From Sphingopyxis panaciterrae (GTDB taxonomy: Bacteria; Pseudomonadota; Alphaproteobacteria; Sphingomonadales; Sphingomonadaceae), in NCBI RefSeq assembly GCF_011762125.1, contig NZ_JAASQN010000001.1, positions 310,001 through 374,000 on the forward strand: 64,000 bases of DNA. Direction: 5' to 3'. The position numbers were made by a program, and so were the translations under genes. Of this stretch, positions 18,094 to 26,327 are shown piece by piece. Each line of letters opens with the position of its first letter. Position 1 is the stretch's first letter. Below the pieces are notes generated by a model. That model was not told the DNA's origin. It was given only the letters and a program-made list of their open reading frames with translations, and made no database searches.

Positions 18094-19245
18094 ATGCGTC
18101 AATCGAGCCATGTCCCCGCAACGCGGCCCGCCGTGTCCGGTCCGCCGCCGGGCGGACGGCGCGTCGCCAAGGCCCGGGCGGCCGCCGGCACCGATGCCGT
18201 CCGGCCGCGACGCTTCCCGGTGTCGACGGGCGCGCTGCGGCCCGTCGCGCTGACCTATGCCATCGCCGACTATCTGATGGCCGCGGACGAGCAACCGCCG
18301 GGCGAGGTCGAATCGCTCGAATCGCTGGGCCATCCGGGCCATTACCGGATGGCTTTTTCAAAAGAATATGGGATGGGATACGCCGAATTCTGCGGAATGG
18401 CGGACGGCTTCTTCACCCATATCGGCGAAGTGACCTTCGCCACGCCCTATGCGATGTCCGTGTCGGCATCCGACATGTTGCGCCTGCGGATCGCCAGCGA
18501 CGGCGACGGCGAATATGTCGCGTCGCGCGGCGACACGCTCGACATCAAGGGGCCCGGCGCGTCGATCATCATCGAACCGGGCGGGCTGCCACCTTCCGAG
18601 GCGGTGTTCGCCGGCCATCACCATATGGTGCAGGTCTGTATCCATCGCGACGCGCTCAAATTGCTCTATGCCGAACGCGAGGCGGAACTGCCCGCGGTGC
18701 TGCAGGCGTTTCTGGCGGGCACGCTGCAACGCACGGTCGCCCGCCGCCTACCGCTCGACCCCGCACTGCTGCGCTGTCTGGAGCGTCTGCACGGCTCGAC
18801 GCTGAAGGGGCATCGCCGTCGGCTGTTCATTCAGTCGAAGGCGGTCGAGATACTCTGCCATGCGTTCGAGCTGCTGGAACAGGAGGAGCGCGAGCTGCCC
18901 GAGGCGTCGGCGCTGACGACGCGGGGCGTGCTCAAGGCACAGCAGCTACTCATGGAAAATTTCGTCGCGCCGCTGACGCTTGAGGACCTCGCGCAGCAAG
19001 TGGGGCTCAGCCGCAGCGGACTTTGCGCCGGTTTCCGCCAGATCGTCGGACAGACGGTGTTCGATTATATCGCCGACCTGCGCATGCAGCACGCGCTGGC
19101 GCTCCTCAACCAGCGCGGCAACTCGATCACCCAGATCGCCTATGCGGTGGGTTATAACCATCCGTCGAGCTTTTCGGTCGCGGTCCAGCGCCGCTTCGGC
19201 ATCAGCCCCAGCGACCTCCGCCGCGGTCTGCTGCCGCCGATCTGA
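18094..19245 (+). CDS. AraC family transcriptional regulator
   Basis: DNA-binding protein of 383 residues. The C-terminal part holds the two AraC helix-turn-helix units: LTLEDLAQQVGLSRSGLCAGF (about 290-310) and ITQIAYAVGYNHPSSFSVAV (about 345-365). The N-terminal part is a long effector domain without recognised ligand residues. The start at 18094 has GGGAGA 6 bases upstream; an earlier TTG frame would overlap the operator. It sits centrally in the peptide/sarcosine island, has a copy of the shared dyad in its own promoter, and a broken relative lies at 25890-26040. It is the best candidate for the island's regulator. Confidence 0.92.
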   Translation: MRQSSHVPATRPAVSGPPPGGRRVAKARAAAGTDAVRPRRFPVSTGALRPVALTYAIADYLMAADEQPPGEVESLESLGHPGHYRMAFSKEYGMGYAEFCGMADGFFTHIGEVTFATPYAMSVSASDMLRLRIASDGDGEYVASRGDTLDIKGPGASIIIEPGGLPPSEAVFAGHHHMVQVCIHRDALKLLYAEREAELPAVLQAFLAGTLQRTVARRLPLDPALLRCLERLHGSTLKGHRRRLFIQSKAVEILCHAFELLEQEERELPEASALTTRGVLKAQQLLMENFVAPLTLEDLAQQVGLSRSGLCAGFRQIVGQTVFDYIADLRMQHALALLNQRGNSITQIAYAVGYNHPSSFSVAVQRRFGISPSDLRRGLLPPI

Positions 19246-19290
19246 GCGTGGTCGGCTGGCGGCGGCCGAAAGTTGCCGTTCGCCAGTCCC

Positions 19291-19382
19291 GTCGCCCCGG
19301 ACCTGATCCGGGGTCCTGCCTGGCGTCGAAACCTGCCGCTGCCCAAAAAAGCGGGATCCGGGTCAAGCCCGGGCTGGCGAAG
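19291..19382. repeat. REP-type palindromic repeat, copy C
   Basis: CCCCGGACCTGATCCGGGG near 19295-19313 is paired with GGATCCGGGTCAAGCCCGGG near 19354-19373. It lies in the 350-bp gap between the AraC gene and the GGT-like gene, followed by site 5 of the shared dyad. No gene is seen in the gap. Confidence 0.65.
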
Positions 19383-19466
19383 TGAAGCGAAGGCAGCCAT
19401 TCGCCCGATGCCACCATTCCTTCCCCCATCCCTTCCCATCTCCGAACAAAGGGGCTTGCATCAAAA

Positions 19467-19482
19467 AAGACAGTAATGCATG
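19467..19482. promoter_or_regulatory. Shared dyad before first GGT-like gene (site 5)
   Basis: AAGACA-GTAA-TGCATG; the right half is a perfect TGYATG, the left half is degenerate. A possible promoter overlaps it: TTGCAT at 19456-19461, 17 bp, CATGTT at 19479-19484. It is 117 bp upstream of the gene start. Confidence 0.45.
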
Positions 19483-19598
19483 TTAATTGAAAGCACCCAG
19501 TTCAGTCCTGTCCGGATTCCGCAAACCCGCAAAGGGAAGCGCCGGCAGGGGCGCTTGGAGCGGCAGTCAGGCCGCCGCATCGGGACAGGAGACGATTG

Positions 19599-21305
19599 AT
19601 GAGCAGGAATCTCGCAGACTATATCCGCAATCCGGGACCCAAGACGCCGGTGACCGGCCTCCGCACCGCGGTCACCACCGACAGTGCGATCGTCACCGAA
19701 ACGATCATGAAGGTGCTGAATTCGGGGGGTAACGCTGCCGATGCGGTGATCGCGGGCGCGATGGTCCAGGCCGCGGTCGAACCCTTCATGACCAATCACG
19801 CCGGGCTCGTCACCATGCTCTATTATGAAGCGAAGACCGGCCGGGTCCACCAGCTCGACAGCCTCGGCGGACATCCGTCGGGCCTGCCGCCGTTCAAGCC
19901 GGTGCCGCCGGGCCTCGGCAGCTATTCGACCTCGCCGCCGTCGGCGATCATTCCGGGTTTCATGCCGGGACTGAAAGCGATTCACCAGAAATTCGCGACG
20001 AAGGACTGGGCCGAGCTTTGCGCCGACGCCGTGCACTGGGCCGAGACGGGGCACCAAGTGTCGACCTTCGAATATGGCGTGAACATCTATGGCGAGAAGT
20101 TCATCACCTATTTCCCCGAGGGCCGCGACTTCTACCAGCCGAACGGCTATTTCCCCAATGTCGGCGACATCTTCACCCCGCCGGGCATGGCCGACACGCT
20201 GCGCGGCGTCCGCGACGACGGACCCGACCATATGATCACCGGCCCCTGGGCCGAGAAATTCGTCGCCAAGGGCAATGACCTCGGCTGGAAGGTCACGATG
20301 GATCATATGACCGAAACGCCGCCGCGCTGGGTCGAGCCGCTACGCTTCGCCTATCATGAATATGAGATCCTCTTCCTCGGGCCGCCGCAAGCGCAGGGCT
20401 TTTTCTCCGGCGTCGCGCTCGGCGTGCTCAAACATCTCGGCATCCGCGATATGGCGCCGGGCTCGGCCGAGCATATCTGGGCGATGGGCCACGCCTTGCG
20501 CCAGGGCCAGCGGCACTGGGAATATGCCCGCGACGATCATGTCTATGACGTGCCGCGCGCCGAAGTGCTCGACGATGATTATCACAAGCATCTGGCGAAG
20601 CTGATCCGGGGGTCGCGGCCGAAGGTCGACATGACCGACCATATCCGCCTGTCGGGCGACGGCCCCTCCGGGGCGGGCGACATGATGGCGGCCATCGCGG
20701 GCCCCTCGGGCAAGCCGCGGCTCGTTCATCACGAGGAAAAACAGCCGAGCGGCAGCTGCGAGATTGCGGTGGTCGATGCCGAAGGCAATTGGTGCCAGTT
20801 CATGGACACGCTGCAGGGCTCGGGCATTCCGGGGCAGGTCATTGGCGGCATCCCGATGGTCGGCAGCCATTCGACCTTCGGTGCTTTGCAGAGCCCGATG
20901 GACACGGTGCTGATCAAGGGCGCAAAGGCGCGCTGCATCATCGGCAACACGTTGGTGCTCAAGGACGGCAAGCCGGTCTTCTCGGCGGGATCGCCGGGCA
21001 ATATCCATTGCACGCTGCCGCAGGTTCTTGCCTATCTGCTCGACTTCAAGCTCGCCCCCTATGCCGCGGTCGACGCGCCGCGGATGCTGCCGATGAGCGA
21101 CGGGCAACTCGTCGCGATCGAGGATCGCCTCGCGCCCGGCGTCGTCCAGGATTTGCACAAGCTGGGGGTCCGCGTCGGTGCGCTGTCGGGCTATGATTAT
21201 CACATGGGCAGCTTCTCGGTGATCGCGCGCGACGAGGCGAGCGGAACCTTGACCGCCGTTGCCGATCCGCGCCGCTGCGCGGTCGCCGATGGCATTGCGG
21301 CGTGA
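19599..21305 (+). CDS. Gamma-glutamyltransferase-like Ntn hydrolase, copy 1
   Basis: A 568-residue member of the GGT superfamily, proenzymes that cut themselves to expose an N-terminal nucleophile. TGLRTAVTTDSAIVTETIMKVL and GGNAADAVIAGAMVQAAVEPFM fit the large subunit, and GSGIPGQVIGG plus FSAGSPGNIHCTLPQ the small one. The canonical TTHxSVVDxxGN reads SCEIAVVDAEGN here, so Ser386 takes the nucleophile place. There is no signal peptide, unlike periplasmic GGT. The ATG at 19599 follows GGGACAGGAG. First gene of an operon with DUF885 and an esterase. Cephalosporin-acylase-like or amidohydrolase activity on an N-acyl or peptide substrate is as likely as true GGT activity. Confidence 0.88.
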   Translation: MSRNLADYIRNPGPKTPVTGLRTAVTTDSAIVTETIMKVLNSGGNAADAVIAGAMVQAAVEPFMTNHAGLVTMLYYEAKTGRVHQLDSLGGHPSGLPPFKPVPPGLGSYSTSPPSAIIPGFMPGLKAIHQKFATKDWAELCADAVHWAETGHQVSTFEYGVNIYGEKFITYFPEGRDFYQPNGYFPNVGDIFTPPGMADTLRGVRDDGPDHMITGPWAEKFVAKGNDLGWKVTMDHMTETPPRWVEPLRFAYHEYEILFLGPPQAQGFFSGVALGVLKHLGIRDMAPGSAEHIWAMGHALRQGQRHWEYARDDHVYDVPRAEVLDDDYHKHLAKLIRGSRPKVDMTDHIRLSGDGPSGAGDMMAAIAGPSGKPRLVHHEEKQPSGSCEIAVVDAEGNWCQFMDTLQGSGIPGQVIGGIPMVGSHSTFGALQSPMDTVLIKGAKARCIIGNTLVLKDGKPVFSAGSPGNIHCTLPQVLAYLLDFKLAPYAAVDAPRMLPMSDGQLVAIEDRLAPGVVQDLHKLGVRVGALSGYDYHMGSFSVIARDEASGTLTAVADPRRCAVADGIAA

Positions 21306-21319
21306 AGGGGCAGATTATC

Positions 21320-23020
21320 ATGACTGAACCCCAGGAACTGAAACAATTCGCCGACGATTATTGGGCCTTTCGCTCCGCCGAATTCCCGATCGAGGCGATC
21401 ATGGCGGGCATCGCCGTCGACGGCGACAGCCTGTTTCGCGAGTCGCCCGCCGACCAACGGCGGCGGGCGGTGTGGGCGGGGGCTGCGCTTGCGAAACTGC
21501 GCGCGATTGCGCCCGACGGGCTGGGTCCGCAGGACCGGGCAAGCTGGCTGCTCCTCGAACATGAACTCGCGTCGTTCGTCGAGGGGGTCGCGAGCCGCGC
21601 CTATCTCCGGCCGCCGCTCTATCCGCTCGGCCCCGACTTCACCCTCACTTATTGGGCGAATGCGACCGCGCTTGCCACCGTCGACGATGCGCGCACCTAT
21701 CTCGCGCGGTTGCGCACGGTCCCGGCGGCGTTCGACGACATTCGCGCCCTGTTGGCCGAAGGCGCGGAGCAAGGACTTCGCTATCCGCGGCTGGTGATCG
21801 AGCGCGCGGTCGAACAGGCGCGCGGGATGGTGTCGATGCCCGTCGCGGCCAACGCCTTCTTCCAGCCACTTGCGCGCGCCGCGGACCGGTCGCCCACATG
21901 GGCGACGCTGGCCGAAGAGGGCCGGGCGGTCGTCGAACAGACTGTCTATCCCGCGGTGCTCGCTTATGCGGACTTTCTCGAAACAGTGCTGCTGCCGGTC
22001 GCCCGCGAAGGGCTGGCGAGTACCGGCGATGTCGACGGCGCGCGCTTCTATGGTCATCTGATCAAGGAATATACGACCATCGCCGGGGATCCCGAGGCGA
22101 TACACGCGCTCGGCCTGTCGGAGGTCGATCGCATCACCGGCGAGATGCTGGCAGTCGCCGCCGACGCCGGCTGCGAAGGCGACCTCGCGGAATTTCGCCG
22201 CCGCCTCCAGACCGACAATGGCCAGATCGCCGAAAGCGGCGAGGCGCTGCGCGAGCAGATCGAGATATTGTCGAAGCGGATCGATGCGCGCATTCCCGAA
22301 TTCTTCGGCCGCGTCCCGCGCACCACCTATGGCGTGCAGAGTATTCCCGAGGCGGTGGCCGAAAAAATGCCGCCCGCCTATGCGCAGCCCAATCCCGCCG
22401 ACGGCAGCATGTCGGGGGTCCACTGGATCACCTCGATTCCCGGAAAATGCCCGCGCTACATGCACCTGCCGCTCGCGCTCCACGAAGCGTGGCCGGGGCA
22501 TCTGATGCATCTGGCGCTCATCCAGGAAATGGACCACCTCCCCGATTTCCGCCGCTTCGGCGGGCTGCGCTACTCGGCATGCCTCGAAGGCTGGGCGCTC
22601 TATTGCGAGCATCTTGGCGAAGAAATGGGTTTCTACACCACCCCCGAAAAACGTTACGGGCGGCTGGAGATGGAGATCTGGCGCGCGGTCCGGCTCGTCG
22701 TCGACACCGGCATCCACGCGAAGGGGTGGAGCCGCGAGCAGGCGATCGCCTATTTCCAGGCGAATATGGCGATGTCGCTCGACACCGTCACCGCCGAGGT
22801 CGATCGCTACATCGGCCTGCCCGGGCAGGCGCTGGCCTATCAGATCGGCAACCTCAAATTCCGCGAGATTCGCGCGCGCGCCGAGGCGGCGCTCGGTGAC
22901 CGCTTCCGCATCCGCGATTTCCACGACGCGCTGATGGCGGCGGGACCGGTCACGCTGCCCGTGCTCGAGGCGCTGATCGACGACTGGACCGCGCGGCAGC
23001 GGGTCGAGGAGGCGGCATGA
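21320..23020 (+). CDS. DUF885 family protein, putative zinc metallopeptidase
   Basis: A 566-residue protein with the DUF885 hallmark HEAWPGHLMHLAL, an HExxxGH-type metal motif, and a downstream CLEGWALYCEHLGEEMGFY with conserved Glu that could be the third ligand. No signal peptide is present. The start MTEPQELKQF at 21320 has AAGGGG before it; an in-frame GTG at 21302 overlaps the previous stop and is less likely. The gene is 14 bp after the GGT-like gene and overlaps the next gene by ATGA. Enzyme activity is not established for most of this family; the setting argues for a cytoplasmic peptidase. Confidence 0.9.
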   Translation: MTEPQELKQFADDYWAFRSAEFPIEAIMAGIAVDGDSLFRESPADQRRRAVWAGAALAKLRAIAPDGLGPQDRASWLLLEHELASFVEGVASRAYLRPPLYPLGPDFTLTYWANATALATVDDARTYLARLRTVPAAFDDIRALLAEGAEQGLRYPRLVIERAVEQARGMVSMPVAANAFFQPLARAADRSPTWATLAEEGRAVVEQTVYPAVLAYADFLETVLLPVAREGLASTGDVDGARFYGHLIKEYTTIAGDPEAIHALGLSEVDRITGEMLAVAADAGCEGDLAEFRRRLQTDNGQIAESGEALREQIEILSKRIDARIPEFFGRVPRTTYGVQSIPEAVAEKMPPAYAQPNPADGSMSGVHWITSIPGKCPRYMHLPLALHEAWPGHLMHLALIQEMDHLPDFRRFGGLRYSACLEGWALYCEHLGEEMGFYTTPEKRYGRLEMEIWRAVRLVVDTGIHAKGWSREQAIAYFQANMAMSLDTVTAEVDRYIGLPGQALAYQIGNLKFREIRARAEAALGDRFRIRDFHDALMAAGPVTLPVLEALIDDWTARQRVEEAA

Positions 23021-23934
23021 CGGCGGCCGAACTGATTCCCGCTCCGGGCGCCGCACCCGGGATCGAAAGCTTCCTTATCGAGCCGCCCGGGCTCGGCACC
23101 GCCTTGCGCATCTCGATCGCGCGGCGGGTCAAGCCGGCGACGGGGCAGAGCGATGGCGCGAGCGCCGTCGTCTATGTGACCGACGCCGACTATTTCTTCG
23201 GCACCGTCGTCGATGCGGCGCGCGTCGGCAGCTTTGGCGGCGACCTGGCGCCGGCGGTCATCGTCGGCATCGGCTATGCCGAGGAGCAGGGTGATCTGGC
23301 GTTCGTCTCCACGCGCCGCTTCCTCGATTTCTATCGCGGGCCGCGGCGCAGCTTTGCCGCCGGGGCCTATGGCAGCTTTGAATTCGGCGGCGCCGATGCG
23401 TTCCTCGCTGCCTTGCGCGACCATGTCATCGCGGGCGTCGAGCGGCATGTTCCGGGGATCGACCCGGCGCGCCGCGTCCTTCTCGGTACTTCGGCAGGTG
23501 GGCACTTCGCCGCTTATGTGCTGGCGCAGGATCCGGGGTTGTTCCAGGGCTATGCCTTGATGAGCCCGATGCTTGTCGATCCGCAGTCGCCGATCGACGG
23601 CGGTCTCGCGCCCGCGGTGGGCGACCCGGTGATGGTGCGGCTGATCGAGGAACTGCCGGACGGCGCGCTCCCGCCGGGGGTGCGTGCTTTCCTGTCGGCC
23701 GGGGCGCTCGAAGAGGATCCGGGAACGATGTTCGCCGATTTTGCGATCATCAGCAATGCGTTGAAGATGCGCGCCGCGCTCGCCCGCCATGGCGTCGAGA
23801 CGCGCTTTACCCAGTTTCCGGGTGAGACGCATGGATCGGTGGCGGGTGCCGCGATCACGCGCGCGCTGCAATTCCTCTTGCCCCCGGTCGATGCAAAGCC
23901 CGACTGGCAGGCGGCGCTCGCAGCGAGCGAGTGA
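23017..23934 (+). CDS. Alpha/beta hydrolase, esterase D/PF00756-like
   Basis: A 305-residue hydrolase. GTSAGGHFAAYVL holds the nucleophile elbow (GxSxG), with ETHGSVAGAAI giving the expected His near the C-terminus and an Asp/Glu in SAGALEEDPG. The N-terminal part (VVYVTDADYFFGTVVDAARVG) resembles the putative esterase family that includes siderophore esterases and S-formylglutathione hydrolases. No signal peptide. It overlaps the DUF885 stop by 4 bp, so it is translationally coupled. It could release an ester or acyl cap from an imported compound; substrate unknown. Confidence 0.88.
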   Translation: MTAAELIPAPGAAPGIESFLIEPPGLGTALRISIARRVKPATGQSDGASAVVYVTDADYFFGTVVDAARVGSFGGDLAPAVIVGIGYAEEQGDLAFVSTRRFLDFYRGPRRSFAAGAYGSFEFGGADAFLAALRDHVIAGVERHVPGIDPARRVLLGTSAGGHFAAYVLAQDPGLFQGYALMSPMLVDPQSPIDGGLAPAVGDPVMVRLIEELPDGALPPGVRAFLSAGALEEDPGTMFADFAIISNALKMRAALARHGVETRFTQFPGETHGSVAGAAITRALQFLLPPVDAKPDWQAALAASE

Positions 23935-23940
23935 TGGCCG

Positions 23941-23964
23941 GGGAGGGCGGCAATGCGCCCTCCC
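23941..23964. terminator. Hairpin between convergent genes
   Basis: GGGAGGGCG and CGCCCTCCC form a perfect 9-bp stem with a 6-base loop, in the 40-bp gap between the esterase and the second GGT-like gene. No run of T follows on either side, so it may be a weak bidirectional terminator. Confidence 0.6.
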
Positions 23965-23974
23965 GCTCCAACTG

Positions 23975-25759
23975 TCAGAAGGCGGTGGCTTGCCCGTTCG
24001 TGTAGGTCGGCGAAATCGCGGTGAGTTCCCCCGTCGTCTGGTCGCGGCGGATCGCGACCCAGAGCCCTTGTGCGAAGCGCGCTTCGACGGGCTGCAGGCG
24101 CTTGATCTCCAGCCCGGTGGCATCCAGCACCTCGTCTGAAAACTCGCCGTCGATGACGCGCAGGATCAATTCGCGCTGGCTGGCGTCGGGCGAAATCGGT
24201 AACAGCAGACGCGGCGCATTGGCCGTTTGCTCCAGGTCCATTCCGAAATCGACGATGTTGAGCAAGGATTGCGTCGTCTGATAGTGAAGCCCGACCCCCA
24301 TCGACGACCAGGCGGTATCGGCCTTGCCGTCTTTCAGGATGATCCCGACCTCGATCGGGTTGGGAAGCTGCCCGCCGCGCGGGGTCGCCGCGACCAAAGT
24401 CTGCATATAGGCGGCGGGATCGCCCACCGACACGCCGTCGACGACGATCGCGGTGCGGCCCCAGATCAGGCAATTGATCGAGTGGCAGAGCGCGGCCATG
24501 TTGCCGTCGGCGTCGACCGCGACGACGACGTCGGAATGCGTGCCCTTGGGCAGGAAGCGGATCGGCGATTGCTCTTCGAGACGTGCCCAGAGGTCCCGGG
24601 CATGCGCCTTGCCGAGCCGCGCCGTGCGGCCCATGTCGAGGCCGGGAAAGGCGGCCGCCTGCTCTTCCTCGGTCTCGTACCGCATGCCGCCGATCGCGGC
24701 GCAGCATTTGGCGAGGCGGATCAGGCTGTCGGCGGAGGTCGACCAATGACCGCGCTCCCGGATCCCCGCGACTTCGCAGAGGTTGAGCGTTTCGACGAGA
24801 TTGACGCTGCCCTCGCACGGTTCGCCGAGCAGGGCGATGCTATGGTCGCGGCGCTCGATCGTCACCGGGTCCGACCAGACCGGCTGATAGGCCGCAAGAT
24901 CGTCGAGCGTCATCCGCCCGCCATCGGCCTGGATCGCCTCGATGCACTTCGCTGCCCAGGCGCCGCTGTACATATAATCGGCGCCCTCGGCAGCGATCCG
25001 GCGCAGCGTTTCGGCGAGCGCCGGCTGCCGGAAATGATCGCCTTCGGCATAGGGCGTGTCGTCGGGCTTGAAGAAGACCGCCTTGGTTTCAGGCAATCGC
25101 GCCAGATCCTGCTTGCGGATGTCGATATAGCGCGCCAGCCCGGGCGAGACGATGAACCCGTCGTCGGCGAGTTCGATCGCCGCTTCGAACAGGCGCGCAA
25201 AGGGCAGCTTGCCATGGCGGCGGTGCGCCGCTTCGAGCCCGCGCATGAAGCCGCCGACGAGCGCGGTGCGGCCCGACGGTTCGCCCGTACCCATCATATT
25301 GGCAATGCCGTCGCCCGCGGCGTTCAGCGTGCCCGGGATCGACAGCGGGTCGTCCTCGCCCTGAACCGTGTTCCAGCCGGCGTTGAGCGAGGTCACCTCG
25401 CCGCTCTCGCCATCGACATGCATCAGCGCCATGATGCCGAAGAAGCTGATCACCGCGCCGCCGCCGAGCACGATCTGCGCCAGTGCGGCGCTCAGCACCG
25501 CGTCGACCGCCGAACCGCCCTGGCGCAGCGCCTCTTCGCCGACCCGCGCGGCAAAGCCGTTGAGCGCGGTGGAAACGGCGCCGCCATGGCCGCGGCCGGC
25601 CGGGTTCCCGGGCAGCGAATCCTGCTGGATGCGCCAGAAGCGCTCGCGATCCGCAGCGGGCCAGCCCGACGGGGCGAGCGTCGCGGGGGCATCGGCGGTG
25701 CCAGCGGGTGAAAGGGTCTCGGTGCCGCTGCCGGCCTCGTTGTTCGGCGCTTCCGTCAT
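23975..25759 (-). CDS. Gamma-glutamyltransferase-like Ntn hydrolase, copy 2
   Basis: A 594-residue GGT-superfamily protein distinct from copy 1. GGSAVDAVLSAALAQIVLGGG and GTLNAAGDGIANMMG belong to the large subunit. The processing site reads THSDVVVAVDADGN, so Ser409 stands where GGT has its Thr nucleophile; Thr407-His408 lie two residues earlier. The start at 25759 (MTEAPNNEAG) is chosen over a more upstream GTG/TTG. No signal peptide. A low-complexity N-terminal stretch (about residues 1-40) precedes the domain. It converges on the esterase gene and carries its own copy of the shared dyad 106 bp upstream, so it seems to be in the same regulon. Confidence 0.87.
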   Translation of the reverse strand: MTEAPNNEAGSGTETLSPAGTADAPATLAPSGWPAADRERFWRIQQDSLPGNPAGRGHGGAVSTALNGFAARVGEEALRQGGSAVDAVLSAALAQIVLGGGAVISFFGIMALMHVDGESGEVTSLNAGWNTVQGEDDPLSIPGTLNAAGDGIANMMGTGEPSGRTALVGGFMRGLEAAHRRHGKLPFARLFEAAIELADDGFIVSPGLARYIDIRKQDLARLPETKAVFFKPDDTPYAEGDHFRQPALAETLRRIAAEGADYMYSGAWAAKCIEAIQADGGRMTLDDLAAYQPVWSDPVTIERRDHSIALLGEPCEGSVNLVETLNLCEVAGIRERGHWSTSADSLIRLAKCCAAIGGMRYETEEEQAAAFPGLDMGRTARLGKAHARDLWARLEEQSPIRFLPKGTHSDVVVAVDADGNMAALCHSINCLIWGRTAIVVDGVSVGDPAAYMQTLVAATPRGGQLPNPIEVGIILKDGKADTAWSSMGVGLHYQTTQSLLNIVDFGMDLEQTANAPRLLLPISPDASQRELILRVIDGEFSDEVLDATGLEIKRLQPVEARFAQGLWVAIRRDQTTGELTAISPTYTNGQATAF

Positions 25760-25864
25760 TGTGAAATTCCTCTGCCTCGTCGCAAGATCATGCGCCATGC
25801 CGACTTTCGTGGTCGGGCGGCGCAGGGCGCGTTCGGCATGCTACCGAACAGTGCTTTGCTAAAT

Positions 25865-25880
25865 CAAGCACTAATGTATA
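25865..25880. promoter_or_regulatory. Shared dyad before second GGT-like gene (site 6)
   Basis: CAAGCA-CTAA-TGTATA; read on the minus strand TATACATTAGTGCTTG, with TATACA possibly serving as a -10 box. An additional inverted pair, AGTGCTT (25850-25856) and AAGCACT (25866-25872), overlaps it. The site separates the gene from the AraC remnant. Confidence 0.5.
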
Positions 25881-25889
25881 AAATTACGA

Positions 25890-26040
25890 TCAGGCGCCGG
25901 GCAGCCTGCGACGGCGCAATTCGCTGGCGGTGGTACCGAAGCGGCGCTGAACCGCGACCGAGAAGCTCGACGGGTGGCTATATGCTGCAGATGTCCGGTG
26001 ATGAACGCTTGCAACACCGCGGGCAATTCATGATCGTCGC
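25890..26040 (-). pseudogene. Remnant of a second AraC regulator
   Basis: On the minus strand two pieces match the intact AraC protein of this window. The first (about 26032-25990) encodes HELPAVLQAFITGHLQ, the counterpart of AELPAVLQAFLAGTLQ near residue 200. The second (about 25983-25890) encodes SHPSSFSVAVQRRFG and a short tail to a TGA stop, the counterpart of the C-terminal helix near residue 355. About 145 codons between them are deleted and the join is out of frame; an in-frame stop sits five codons before the first piece. The gene is dead. It points to an old duplication of the regulator at both ends of the island. Confidence 0.8.
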
Positions 26041-26327
26041 TCGATTACCGGCCGCAGCTGAGCGACAGCGCCATCGGCATCGGCATCGTCATCGGCGCGA
26101 ACGCCAGGTTCTGAACCGCGGCGTCAGGGTTCGCCAACCCAGGCTGGTGGCCGATGGCGCCACCAGCCGACGGCCGCCTCGAGCTGGTAGGCGAGCGCGA
26201 GCAGCAGGGCTTCGCCGCCTAGCCGCGGGTGGACGAACAGGATGGCCCGCTGCACTGCTGGCGCCGACCGACCGTCTGAAACGCATGGGGAATGGCGGGG
26301 CCGGAAATACCGGCCCCGCGCAACGCA
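26041..26327. other. Degenerate stretch without a supported gene
   Basis: Between the AraC remnant and the zinc-ribbon gene no reading frame looks like a conserved protein. A 52-codon ATG frame on the minus strand starts at about 26286 (MRFRRSAPAVQRAILFVHP) and might be a further gene fragment. I see no hairpin or promoter that stands out. Confidence 0.4.

Noticed and set aside
26080..26290. A 52-codon minus-strand frame (MRFRRSAPAVQRAILFVHP)
   Set aside because: No ribosome site, no recognisable family and a degenerate neighbourhood; kept only as a possible fragment.
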